Positions 1-8,846 of a stretch of DNA of 64,000 nucleotides are shown here, in pieces. How positions within the stretch are numbered: position 1 is the stretch's first letter; the number at the start of each line of letters is the position of its first letter. Origin of the DNA: Rhodopirellula baltica (GTDB lineage: Bacteria > Planctomycetota > Planctomycetia > Pirellulales > Pirellulaceae). The notes under the pieces were generated by a model. That model was given only the letters and a program-made list of their open reading frames with translations, was not told the origin of the DNA and searched no databases. The stretch spans positions 1 through 64,000 of the forward strand of contig PPHI01000082.1 of assembly GCA_002901265.1 (NCBI GenBank). The letters are read 5' to 3'. The position numbers and the translations under genes were made by a program.

Positions 1-550
1 CGATCTTGGAAGCCATCCTGACCGATCGCTGCCGTTATCGCACGCTGCCTCCGTAGTGCTCCGCGCCCGATCCATGATCCGCACGAGTCAAAATGACGTT
101 TTCGAAAGAGAGCGACAGAGAGGCTATGCGCCAAAATATTCGGCAAGTCTTTCTGCCAACTAAAAAATAGCATCTGCAACCCTAAGGCGAAGTTGCCAAG
201 ACGCGAGTTGGCGGTAATGCAAAGCAGAAACTCGCCAAGTAGCTCCCAACTCCAGGGACCACTCAACGAAATGTTGTCTCAAACGGGCAGGCCGGGAGCT
301 GCTGCTTCCGACAGTAATTTGATTCATAAAGATCTGTTTCCTAAGAGAGGTGAACACCTACGATCGTGCGTTCCGAATGTCGGCCGAGTCATGAAGGTGG
401 TTATCGTTTCGAGCTACAGCGAGAAGGCAATTTCTGTACCTATTTCGCTTCGCTTGGTCCACGAATTGCTAAAGAAGGTGCCACTCTCCGCGCGCTTCGC
501 GGGGCGATTCACTCAACCCCAACATAGGTACAACCTGACAAGGAACTGCA
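1..550. other. Mostly non-coding left edge
   Basis: No convincing gene is visible here. One plus-strand frame is open from base 3 to a TAG at 54-56 and could be the last 17 codons of a gene entering from the left, but it is too short to identify. Other open frames in the stretch have no recognisable protein character. The last 60 bases probably hold the leader of the small acidic protein gene that follows. Confidence 0.4.
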
Positions 551-901
551 ATGGCTACTAAAACCAATTGGAAAACGGAACACGACCGCACTTGGGATCG
601 CATCAAGAAAGCATTTGCGAATGACTGGGAACAAACCAAGGCAGACTTTGGCATCGATGGAAATCGCGACATGGACCAGGATGTCGACGACACGGTTAAG
701 CAAATGGCAGGCAGCGAGGACGCGTTCGAGAATCGTGAGCAAGCATTCCGTTTCGGCCACGCGGCTCAGCGACACTATCGCTCCGATTACCCGACGTGGA
801 ATGAAGAATTGGACACCAAACTGCGGTCAGACTACGACGGTGATTATGACCGGGATCGCGACTATATCCGCCATGCCTACGGTTACCAGTACCCTGAATG
901 A
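551..901 (+). CDS. Small acidic hydrophilic protein, unknown function
   Basis: This is a 116-residue, highly charged protein with no signal peptide or membrane segment. It is rich in Asp, Arg, Trp and Tyr, and its C-terminal third (about residues 80-116) has alternating Tyr-Asp and Arg-Asp pairs. Composition and size resemble stress-related hydrophilic proteins of planctomycetes, and the next gene encodes a ferritin-like DUF892 protein often found near general stress genes. That link is inference. The ATG lies about 17 bases after an AGGTA-like stretch, so the start is reasonable but not certain. Function is not recognised. Confidence 0.6.
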   Translation: MATKTNWKTEHDRTWDRIKKAFANDWEQTKADFGIDGNRDMDQDVDDTVKQMAGSEDAFENREQAFRFGHAAQRHYRSDYPTWNEELDTKLRSDYDGDYDRDRDYIRHAYGYQYPE

Positions 902-913
902 GTCGCCGCTGGT

Positions 914-1093
914 TTAAGCGACCAGACCCGAAGCTAGGGAAATCTCTTCGTCCAAATCACGGATGAGGTATCCCTGCACATGCTTGCTCCATAAAGGATT
1001 CAACGGCAGACGCTCTGGAACCGCAAAAGACGTAACGCCCTTCGATTGAAATGCGACAATGGCGGGCACACTACTTCTCGAAGACCGCAACAT
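914..1093 (-). CDS. Possible small protein (59 aa), doubtful
   Basis: A minus-strand frame from the ATG at 1093 encodes 59 residues with a plausible amino-acid mix. It fills the gap between two plus-strand genes. There is no known domain and no clear ribosome binding site. The frame extends upstream into the DUF892 gene, so only the short form is credible. It may be spurious. Confidence 0.22.
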   Translation of the reverse strand: MLRSSRSSVPAIVAFQSKGVTSFAVPERLPLNPLWSKHVQGYLIRDLDEEISLASGLVA

Positions 1094-1188
1094 TTGGTGC
1101 TTGATCCTTCTTTTGCCGAAAATCTGTAGAAACCATTCACATAACAAACCTTTTTTTGTCCCAACAAAAACCAAACCGGAAGAATACC

Positions 1189-1683
1189 ATGTCAATGAAA
1201 ACTCTTGCCGATGCATTCCACGATGAATTGCGCGACATCCTTAGTGCTGAGAAGCAACTTCTGAAAGCACTGCCAAAGATGGCAAAAAAGGCGTCGTGCG
1301 AAAAACTTACAGCCGCCCTGGAAGAACATTTGGCCGAAACAGAGAAGCAAGTGCAGCGTGTTGAAAAGGCGTTTGAAGATACGGGAAAAACAGCGAGAGC
1401 GAAAACTTGCGGAGCAATGAAGGGATTGATCACCGAAGCAGAAGAGATGCTCAAAGAGGAAGCCGAACCGGCCGTCCGCGACGCATTGATCATTGCTTGT
1501 TCGCAAAAGGTCGAACACTATGAAATTGCCACTTATGGTACGCTTTGCACTTGGGCCGAGTCGCTCGGCTACGACACGGCCCTGAATCAATTGAAGCAAA
1601 ATATTGATGAAGAGGAAACAGCCGATAAGAAGCTTTCCGAACTCGCCAAGACCATCAACAAGGATGCTTTAGCGATGGGATAA
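1189..1683 (+). CDS. DUF892 ferritin-like protein (YciE/YciF family)
   Basis: The 164-residue protein matches the DUF892 (YciE/YciF) family, which folds as a ferritin-like four-helix bundle and is linked to stress responses. The N-terminal helix with [20 protein letters not shown] is typical, as is the C-terminal part with [11 protein letters not shown]. The open frame extends 11 codons upstream, but the ATG at 1189 is preceded by GGAAG at good spacing and begins where the family begins. Metal binding by the bundle is family knowledge and has not been checked residue by residue. Cytoplasmic. Confidence 0.85.
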   Translation: MSMKTLADAFHDELRDILSAEKQLLKALPKMAKKASCEKLTAALEEHLAETEKQVQRVEKAFEDTGKTARAKTCGAMKGLITEAEEMLKEEAEPAVRDALIIACSQKVEHYEIATYGTLCTWAESLGYDTALNQLKQNIDEEETADKKLSELAKTINKDALAMG

Positions 1684-1781
1684 TTGTCGCTGACGATTGC
1701 ATTTCAAATTAGGCGGATGTCACCAATACTTCTCCCGGCTTTTGCTTGCAGGTAGGAATCACGTGACATCCGCTTGTATTG

Positions 1782-2480
1782 TTACCGGTCCTGCCGATCG
1801 GTCGTGCTTGATTGGCTTGGACACGATGGCGATGTGCTTGCCAATGTCAGTGTCCAGATGGCAATGCAGGCGACGAAGCACCACTCGAGTTCGGCGAGTT
1901 TCCAATGACCTGGACGCTCGACAGCGTTACCGTTGAGAAGGCTTACCAACTTATCTTTGGGGGCGAATAAGAAGCATATCGCAATGCCGACCGTCAGAAG
2001 GCTAACACTGATCAACCACAATCGATTGGGCCAGGTATCGTCCCTCCAAACCTGAATGCCCAGTAAGATCACGCCGCCTCCGACAAAAACGAAGGTCAAC
2101 GCTGCCAAGACGAAGTGCATCACCAGGATCGAGCTTTCCGGCACAAAACCTAGCAAGACCGTTCCACCACTCGCCCCCAACAGCAGCGTCAGCGCAGGAA
2201 AAGAGACTCGCTCTAACCCGGCCACAACCAAAGCGATCAACAGACCGCCAATCACCAGCCCCGTGTTGTACGCCCAGGCTGCAGAAGTTTTGTGGTGGTT
2301 TCCAAGTTCGGAAACGAAATGATTGAAGCATGAGTAGCCACCTTCGTATCCGCAAGCAGCGGCCACCATACCACTTGCGATCACAAGGACTGCCATCAAC
2401 GCGTACGCCGAAGGTTCGATAGCGGGAGCCCTATCCATTCGTCCTATGTTAACCGGTAGATTCAGTTTACTGGCAGACAT
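1782..2480 (-). CDS. Multi-pass membrane protein, DUF998-like
   Basis: The 232-residue product has about six hydrophobic segments, starting near the motif EPSAYALMAVLVIASGMVAA. The motif FNHFVSELGNH after the first segment is typical of DUF998 (Frag1/DRAM-like) integral membrane proteins, whose function is unknown. The frame extends to 2678, but that form would overlap the divergent cytochrome gene by about 50 bases and add a non-conserved arginine-rich leader, so the ATG at 2480 is preferred. An ATG at 2525 is another option. No Shine-Dalgarno is visible at either. Confidence 0.6.
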   Translation of the reverse strand: MSASKLNLPVNIGRMDRAPAIEPSAYALMAVLVIASGMVAAACGYEGGYSCFNHFVSELGNHHKTSAAWAYNTGLVIGGLLIALVVAGLERVSFPALTLLLGASGGTVLLGFVPESSILVMHFVLAALTFVFVGGGVILLGIQVWRDDTWPNRLWLISVSLLTVGIAICFLFAPKDKLVSLLNGNAVERPGHWKLAELEWCFVACIAIWTLTLASTSPSCPSQSSTTDRQDR

Positions 2481-2628
2481 GTGATCAGATGGGTGAACAT
2501 TGACGATCGACAAATTGATAGACATCGGCGTGTGGATTGGCGTTACACTGAAGGTCCCGCCTTCGTGGCGTCGCGGTGATTGACTCCGCGACGTCATACT
2601 CCCCGCCTTTCCAACCCCAGTCGATCCC

Positions 2629-4874
2629 GTGAACACACACGGACTACGGAACGGATTTGGATATCCGCGACGACTCATCGCAATTGCCTTTGCGTTGGTT
2701 TGCTGTTACCTGAGCCTCGTGATTTCCAGTCCCACTGTCGCCAGCGAACCGATTCCCGCCGAGAGTCTCGATGCAGTTGAGCGGTCCGATCAGTCGCAGC
2801 GAATCGAATTTTTTGAAAGTCGAATTCGCCCGGTGTTGATCGAGGACTGTTATGAATGCCATTCCGAAGATTCCGATATCTTGCAGGGTGGTTTGCGATT
2901 GGACTTCGCCGACACGACGCGCAATGGCGGCGACTCCGGTACGGCGATTGTCCCGGGAGACCCCGATGCCAGTTTGCTGGTTCGGGCGATGAAATACGAA
3001 GATTCCGAGATGCCGCCCTCAGGAAAACTGGACGCGCGAATCCTGCACGACTTCGAAACCTGGATTCGCGATGGCGCATTGGACCCAAGGCCGACATCCG
3101 AGCAGATCGGCTCATCGGACAGCCGTGACAAATCTGGCAACGGCGAATCTGCTGACAATCAAGTTGACGCCGCTACATTTTGGTCATTCCAATCGCCCGT
3201 CGGATCACATCAATCGATCGACCAATTGATCGATGGCAAACTTGAAACCGCAGGCCTGCAACGAAATGGCCCGGCGAGCGTCAGGTGTTGCTTCGACGCC
3301 TGTCGTTTGATCTGCGGGGCATGCCGCCCTCGTCAATGGAAATGGAACGGTTTCTAAACTCAAAAGATCCCGCCGCGACCGATCGTTTAATTGACCAATT
3401 CTTGGCCGACCCGGCTTTTGGTGAACACTGGGCGAGGCTGTGGTTGGACGTCGCCCGATATGCGGAGGATCAAGCTCATAAGGTCGGCGACAACGACTCA
3501 TTGACTTATCCCAATGCGTACCTCTATCGCGACTGGGTCATCGAAGCACTTGCAAATGACCTTCCGTACGACGAATTCATCCGATTGCAGTTGGCCGCTG
3601 ATCACTATCGTCCAAGTTCCGAGGACGATCATTTGGCATTGGGCTTTCTCGGCCTGGGGCCAAAGTATTACGCCCGCAACAGTCCCGAAGTGATGGCGGA
3701 CGAATGGGAGGATCGAGTGGACACAGTGACCCGCGGTTTACTCGGTTTAACGGTTGCCTGCGCTCGATGCCACGACCACAAATACGATCCGATACCAACG
3801 TCGGACTACTACGCGATGGCCGGTGTGTTTGCCAGCACCGAGATGTTCAATCGTCCAATCAACGGCGAAGTCAAAACCAAAGGCGACCAAAGCGAGAAAC
3901 CACAAGACGGTGTGCACATCGTTCGCGATGGTCAGCCCAAAGATTTGCACGTGATGATTCGCGGGGACGTCAAACGAAAAGGTGAACTCGCGCCGCGTCA
4001 CTTTCTGACTGCCCTAAGCGACGACACTCCTGAACCGTTGAACGAAAACAGTGGCCGTGCCGATTTGGCCGAGGCGATTGTCGATCCACAAAACCCGCTC
4101 ACCGCGCGCGTGATGGTCAATCGAGTGTGGCGACGCCTAATGGGTCAGGGGCTTGTCGAAACGCCTAGCAATTTTGGCAAGCTCGGGGAACGCCCAAGCC
4201 ATCCCGAACTCCTCGACACGCTGGCTTGTCGTTTGATGGAAAACGGTTGGTCGCTCAAACGTTTGATTCGCGAAATCGTTTCTTCAGAGACTTATCAACA
4301 AAGTAGTGAATCGAACGCGTTGGCAATGAAATCCGACGCCGACAATCGGCTTTATTGGCGGATGAGCCCCAAGCGTCTGAGCATCGAAGCCTATCGCGAC
4401 TCGATTTTGCTGGTCAGCGGTCGACTGGACGAATCGATTGGCGGCCGATCGATCGATCCCGAATCGGCAGATGAACGGCGGAAGACGCTTTATAGCGAAG
4501 TCAGTCGCATGGACCTGAATTCGCTTCTCGCCCGCTTTGGTTTCCCCGATCCCAATGCACACTCTGCGAAGCGAGCAGAGGTCACGACGCCTTTGCAAAA
4601 GCTGTTTTTACTCAACAGCCCCTTCATTGTGAAGCAAGCCGAATCACTCGCGGAGCAATGCTCAGCTGATCAATCATGTGGGGGCGATTTGACTGCGAAA
4701 GGCCAGATCATTGTGCTCTACCAAAGGCTGTTTGCCAGATCGCCCACCGGCGAAGAACTGGATCTGGCGTTGGAATTCGTAGGCGGTAGTGAATCGAGAT
4801 CGGCACCGCGATCATCCCTCGTTCAGCTCGCTCACATGCTGCTGATCAGCAACGAAATGCAATTTATCGATTAA
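2629..4874 (+). pseudogene. Frameshifted DUF1549/DUF1553 cytochrome-type protein
   Basis: Two overlapping frames make one planctomycete cytochrome protein. The first (2629-3357) has a signal peptide and a PSCyt1 domain with the haem motif CYECH at about residues 77-81. The second (in frame from about 3276 to 4874) carries the PSCyt2/DUF1549 part, starting with VLLRRLSFDLRGMPP, and the DUF1553 part (NPLTARVMVNRVWR). Family members run straight from the linker AGLQRNGPA into RQVLLRRLSFDL. Here the reading frame slips between about 3271 and 3285, consistent with one missing base. The rest of both halves is intact, so this is either a very recent mutation or a sequence error. The DUF1501 gene follows directly. 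The start codon is GTG. These secreted haem proteins are common in planctomycetes, and their substrates are unknown. Confidence 0.8.
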
Positions 4875-6314
4875 ATGAGTAGGCCTGTCATGAATCAGCC
4901 GTCCATCTTGTCACGACGCCAATGGTTACGTCGTTCCGGTGCCGGATTCGGTACTGTCGGGATGCTTGGTGCGATGCAAGCGAGTGGGATCTTGGGGGCA
5001 AACGCGATCGCTGGCGACAACCGTCCCGCGGGTGGTTTGCATCATGCCGCAAAAGCCAAGCGGGTCATTTTTTTGTTCATGAATGGGGCCCCGTCGCACG
5101 TCGATACTTTTGATCCCAAGCCCGAATTACTTCGACGTGAAGGCGAAGCACCACCGGACGATATCTCGGGACGTAAACGAGCCGGTGGAATGATGCCTTC
5201 GCCGTTTAAGTTCGCACGGCATGGTGAGAGCGGGATGGAAATGAGTGAACTGTTTCCGCACTTGTCGCGTCACGCGGATGACCTTTGTGTTGTGCGTTCA
5301 ATGCATACGGATGTTCCGAATCACGAACCGGGACTTTTGTTGATGCAATCGGGCCACCAACAGCCGACGCGTCCCAGTTTGGGATCTTGGCTTTCATACG
5401 GGTTAGGAAACGAAAACGAAAACCTGCCGTCGTTTGTCGCGATCAGCCCGGGGTTGCCCGTCGTTGGACCTCAACTTTGGTCCAATGCTTTTTTGCCGGG
5501 GCAACACCAAGGGATGGAAGTCGACACCAACCAAACGGCGATCGACCAATTGATTGCCAACATCCACAATCCAAATTTGACACGAGAGACCCAACGTCAA
5601 TCGCTGGATTTGCTTGGCCGACTGAACGAGATCCACCAGCAAAAGCGTTCCGGGAATCATTCATTAGAAACGCACATCCGATCGATGGAATTGGCGTTTC
5701 AAATGCAATCAGTCGCGTCCGAGGCGTTCGACCTGAATTTGGAATCCGCAACCACTCGCGAAGCCTACGGCGACACGGTCTATGGCCGAAGCTGTTTACT
5801 GGGCAGGCGATTGCTCGAACGCGGCGTTCGGGTGGTCCAGGTATTCTATGTTGACAAGGGAAATAAGCAGCCATGGGACACACACAGCAACAATAACGCG
5901 GGACACCAGCGGTTGTGTGCGGACAGCGATCGAGCCTCCGCGGCCTTGCTGACCGACCTAAAACAACGCGGGCTTCTCGAGGATACGTTGGTGGTTTGGG
6001 GCGGTGAGTTCGGGCGAACGCCGTATTCGCAAATTGATCAAGTCAAAGACGCGAAGAAAGCAGGACGAGACCATCATCACACCGGTTTTTCGATGTGGAT
6101 GGCTGGCGGCGGGATACGCCGCGGAACGACCTTTGGCGCAACGGATGACTTGGGGATGCACGCGGTCGAAAATCGCGTCCACGTTCACGATTTGCACGCG
6201 ACAATGCTGCACTTGATGGGTATCGACCATACGCGGCTGACATACCGATACTCGGGCCGAGACTATCGATTGACGGATATCCATGGGCGTGTGGTGAAAG
6301 GGCTCTTAGCTTGA
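4875..6314 (+). CDS. DUF1501 secreted protein
   Basis: The 479-residue protein belongs to DUF1501, a sulfatase/alkaline-phosphatase-like fold family almost always paired with DUF1549/DUF1553 genes in planctomycetes. The N-terminus carries a twin-arginine-type signal (SRRQWLRRSGAGFG, then a hydrophobic stretch). Family blocks are visible: FLFMNGAPSHVDTFDPKP, TLVVWGGEFGRTP and GRDHHHTGFSMWMAGGGIR. The start immediately follows the stop of the upstream broken gene (ATG at 4875, or a second ATG at 4890), so the two are probably co-transcribed. Enzymatic activity is not established for the family. Export to the periplasm or cell surface is inferred from the signal. Confidence 0.88.
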   Translation: MSRPVMNQPSILSRRQWLRRSGAGFGTVGMLGAMQASGILGANAIAGDNRPAGGLHHAAKAKRVIFLFMNGAPSHVDTFDPKPELLRREGEAPPDDISGRKRAGGMMPSPFKFARHGESGMEMSELFPHLSRHADDLCVVRSMHTDVPNHEPGLLLMQSGHQQPTRPSLGSWLSYGLGNENENLPSFVAISPGLPVVGPQLWSNAFLPGQHQGMEVDTNQTAIDQLIANIHNPNLTRETQRQSLDLLGRLNEIHQQKRSGNHSLETHIRSMELAFQMQSVASEAFDLNLESATTREAYGDTVYGRSCLLGRRLLERGVRVVQVFYVDKGNKQPWDTHSNNNAGHQRLCADSDRASAALLTDLKQRGLLEDTLVVWGGEFGRTPYSQIDQVKDAKKAGRDHHHTGFSMWMAGGGIRRGTTFGATDDLGMHAVENRVHVHDLHATMLHLMGIDHTRLTYRYSGRDYRLTDIHGRVVKGLLA

Positions 6315-6343
6315 TCGAGTCGCCTGTTCGCGCGAAGAACGCC

Positions 6344-7963
6344 TCAAGCTGTCAGGCAATCCGCCGTAATCACAGACTGCTTTTCGGTTGCTGACAACTC
6401 GTCTGTCGTATAGAGCTGGTGGTCGAGTATCGTCAGATCAGCATCGGACGCGTCATCGTTTCGCATGATCCGTTTGCCGACTCGATGCCGCAGGGTCGTG
6501 ACGTCGGCATAGCAAGGTGCGATGGCGAAGTGCGCGTGGTGCTCCTCGGTAAATCGGCGAAACGTCTCCCGCTGCTCGCGTTTCAAAAAAGCGGCGTCGA
6601 CGATGACCGGAAATCCGGCGTTCAACACCAACCTTGTCAGCCTCAGCAATCGATCGTAAATCTCTGCAGTGGCTGCGTTCGAGTACATATCGTGCTGCTG
6701 TTCCACCGTCGGTCGCTGAGTGTTTTTCAAACCGAAGTGACGCTTGCGGATCACGTCACTTCGCAAGCGGATCGCATGCTGCTGTTCAAGCAATTGGGCG
6801 CTGGCAAACGTCTTTCCACTGCCACTGACACCGAACATGATCGTCACTTGTGGTGGTCGGCGGTACGAAAACGATTCGGCGAGTGAAATGTAGCGTTCGC
6901 ACTCCTGACGAATTTGCAATACCTGGTCGGAATCGCTGTCAAACTGTTGCAATCGAATTGCCGCGACTTTAGCCCGTACCAAGGCGCGATAGACCAAGTA
7001 CCAGCGGACCAACGGAATCGCGGCGTGGTCTCCGGCTTGATCAAGATATTCGTTGATCAGCGTAAAACAAAAGTCCTCGCGTCCATGGGCTGCAAAGTCC
7101 ATTGCTGCAAACGCCATATCGCTGATCACATCGATCCAACGAAACCGATCGTTGAACTCGATACCGTCGAAAGGCACTAGTTCGCCGTCATAGTCAACGA
7201 TGTTGCCAAGATGCAAATCTCCATGACATTCGCGTATGAATGCCGCTCGTACGCGTCCGTCAAAGAGCAGCGAATGATTTTCATAAAACGACTGTGTCCA
7301 CACGATCAGTCGCTGCAATGTAGGTAACTGGTCGGGAACGAGTTGCCGAAGTTCGTCGAAATTCTCCATTGCGTCTTCGATCGCGGTGTTCGCACGGATC
7401 GGCGAACTTGGCGAAGGCTCCGCATCACTTGAAGCAACCGACTGGCGCGCGCTCGATTCATGCAAGCGGGCCAATTCTTGGGCAAAATGGCAGATGTCTG
7501 CCCGCGTGATTTCGCCAGCCCGAAGACGGGATGACAGGATCGCATCGTCATCGAAGCGATGCATCCGAACGGCATAGTCAACGATCGTGCCTTCGGATTC
7601 CGGCGAGTCGCCGATGACGATTCCGTCGGGAGTTTGCCGGACCGACACAACATCACAATACAGGTTGGGTGCATAGCGTCGGTCCAACCGCAATTCTTCT
7701 TTGCACATCTGCATGCGAGAATCGAGTGACCGATAATCGAGAAACGGTGTTTGGATCGCCTTTTTTACTTTGAAAGCAAATCGCCCGACAAGAAACACCC
7801 AGGAGATGTGGGTTTCCCGAACAATGACTTCTGTGCCATCAGTTCCGATAAAACACTTTGGATCGCGAGCGTTTTCGATCCATGCCTGGGGATCAGCCTG
7901 GCGGCAGACCGAATGTGCTTGATTGCTATGCATTTGACTGTTGTCGCAGTGAATTAGATTCAC
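6344..7963 (-). CDS. APH-like kinase / P-loop ATPase fusion
   Basis: This is a 539-residue two-domain protein. The N-terminal half (about residues 25-350) resembles aminoglycoside-phosphotransferase-type kinases, with the catalytic-loop motif HGDLHLGNI followed by PFDGIEFND. The C-terminal half (about 370-539) is a P-loop kinase with Walker A GVSGSGKT. The same arrangement is known in the COG2187/COG0645 fused proteins of proteobacteria and planctomycetes, whose substrate is undefined. A role in antibiotic resistance should not be assumed. It is transcribed alone and convergent with the DUF1501 gene. The start is ATG at 7963, with another ATG at 7933. Confidence 0.82.
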   Translation of the reverse strand: MNLIHCDNSQMHSNQAHSVCRQADPQAWIENARDPKCFIGTDGTEVIVRETHISWVFLVGRFAFKVKKAIQTPFLDYRSLDSRMQMCKEELRLDRRYAPNLYCDVVSVRQTPDGIVIGDSPESEGTIVDYAVRMHRFDDDAILSSRLRAGEITRADICHFAQELARLHESSARQSVASSDAEPSPSSPIRANTAIEDAMENFDELRQLVPDQLPTLQRLIVWTQSFYENHSLLFDGRVRAAFIRECHGDLHLGNIVDYDGELVPFDGIEFNDRFRWIDVISDMAFAAMDFAAHGREDFCFTLINEYLDQAGDHAAIPLVRWYLVYRALVRAKVAAIRLQQFDSDSDQVLQIRQECERYISLAESFSYRRPPQVTIMFGVSGSGKTFASAQLLEQQHAIRLRSDVIRKRHFGLKNTQRPTVEQQHDMYSNAATAEIYDRLLRLTRLVLNAGFPVIVDAAFLKREQRETFRRFTEEHHAHFAIAPCYADVTTLRHRVGKRIMRNDDASDADLTILDHQLYTTDELSATEKQSVITADCLTA

Positions 7964-8134
7964 TTCTTCGATGCTGCAATACTTATACCTCTCGCGTCGA
8001 TCAAAGTCCCCTGCAATCTAGGGAAATCATTCCCCCATCGGAAAAAGACGCTCGCTATTGAGAGCGTTTTCACTGGTCACATTGGGAACATCCCGTCAAT
8101 CACGTACGGCGGAGACGCATGGCTTCCGGTAGAC
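7964..8134. other. Intergenic gap with open but startless frame
   Basis: Between the kinase start and the small frame at 8135 there is no complete gene. The plus-strand frame that becomes the 68-codon gene at 8135 is open from 7958 without any ATG, GTG or TTG that gives a recognisable protein. The stretch may hold a divergent promoter region or the decayed front of a longer gene. Confidence 0.35.
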
Positions 8135-8341
8135 GTGGATAAAAATGCAGTGATAAAAATGCGGTTGGACGATCGCGTGGGGGTAGACTTGGTCGACAAT
8201 AGTCGAACCTGCGGTCGTTTGATGAAGCTCTCGATCGTGACGATGTGTGCGATATGTCCCGAAGCGGAAACGGTGGTGCGCGGAACCGTTCCTGACAAGG
8301 CAGTCGACTCGCGATACAACATCAATTATCCGTTCACCTAA
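8135..8341 (+). CDS. Small hypothetical protein, possibly a gene remnant
   Basis: The 68-codon frame starts with GTG and ends 19 bases before the haemoglobin start. Codon choice (TTG, GAC, GTG, CGA) looks like that of neighbouring genes. The frame continues open for about 59 codons upstream with no good start, so this may be the surviving 3' part of a longer protein. Two Cys in CAIC are the only notable residues. Function is unknown. It could be co-transcribed with the haemoglobin gene. Confidence 0.35.
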   Translation: MDKNAVIKMRLDDRVGVDLVDNSRTCGRLMKLSIVTMCAICPEAETVVRGTVPDKAVDSRYNINYPFT

Positions 8342-8360
8342 TCAGCCCGGAGGCATCACC

Positions 8361-8744
8361 ATGTCTGATTCAACGCCCGTTTTGTTTGACCGACTTGGCG
8401 GCACGAGCGCCGTGGCGGAAATCGTTCAATTGATGTACGAGCGAGTGCTTGCCGATCCAGAGTTGGCACCTTTTTTTGAAGGTGCATCGATGGAGCGACT
8501 ACGTCAGATGCAATATCACTTTTTGGCATCGGCGTTTGACGGTCCGGCCGAGTACAGCGGTGCGGAATTGACTAAAATTCACGCCGGCCGCGGGATCAAT
8601 GCAAAGCATTTCGCAAAATTCTGCGGCCATTTTGCGGATGTGCTCGACGACCGCGAAGTTGACAAACGTGATATCAACGCCGCATTGGGACGGCTGGCGA
8701 TGTTTCGAGACAAGATCACCGGCGATGCAAACGTCGATGGCTAG
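8361..8744 (+). CDS. glbN: Truncated haemoglobin, group I (TrHbN-like)
   Basis: The 127-residue protein matches bacterial group I truncated haemoglobins. It begins with the family pattern LFDRLGGTSAV. The proximal haem ligand is His74 in KIHAGRGI, followed by HFAKFCGHFADVL as in the mycobacterial TrHbN group. Such proteins bind O2 and often detoxify nitric oxide. Which applies here cannot be told from sequence. The ATG at 8361 has GGAGG at 8349-8353. The longer open frame from 8247 is not needed. It is cytoplasmic and has no obvious operon partner apart from the small frame upstream. Confidence 0.9.
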   Translation: MSDSTPVLFDRLGGTSAVAEIVQLMYERVLADPELAPFFEGASMERLRQMQYHFLASAFDGPAEYSGAELTKIHAGRGINAKHFAKFCGHFADVLDDREVDKRDINAALGRLAMFRDKITGDANVDG

Positions 8745-8846
8745 GCTCGAAGCCTGATGGCTGGATGAGACGGCGATGAGGTGCACGTGCGGCTCGACTT
8801 CGAGTTGCGGCTCTCCGCCCTCCCGCCCCTCTCAGCTCGCCTCATC

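Noticed and set aside
193-561. 122-codon plus-strand frame at the left edge
   Set aside because: No protein-like composition, and it overlaps the start of the 116-residue gene.
2629-4874. Programmed ribosomal frameshift in the cytochrome gene
   Set aside because: No slippery heptamer or downstream structure was seen at the join; a missing base is simpler.
6344-7963. Aminoglycoside resistance gene
   Set aside because: The APH-like fold is shared by many kinases, and the fusion partner points to the COG2187/COG0645 family.
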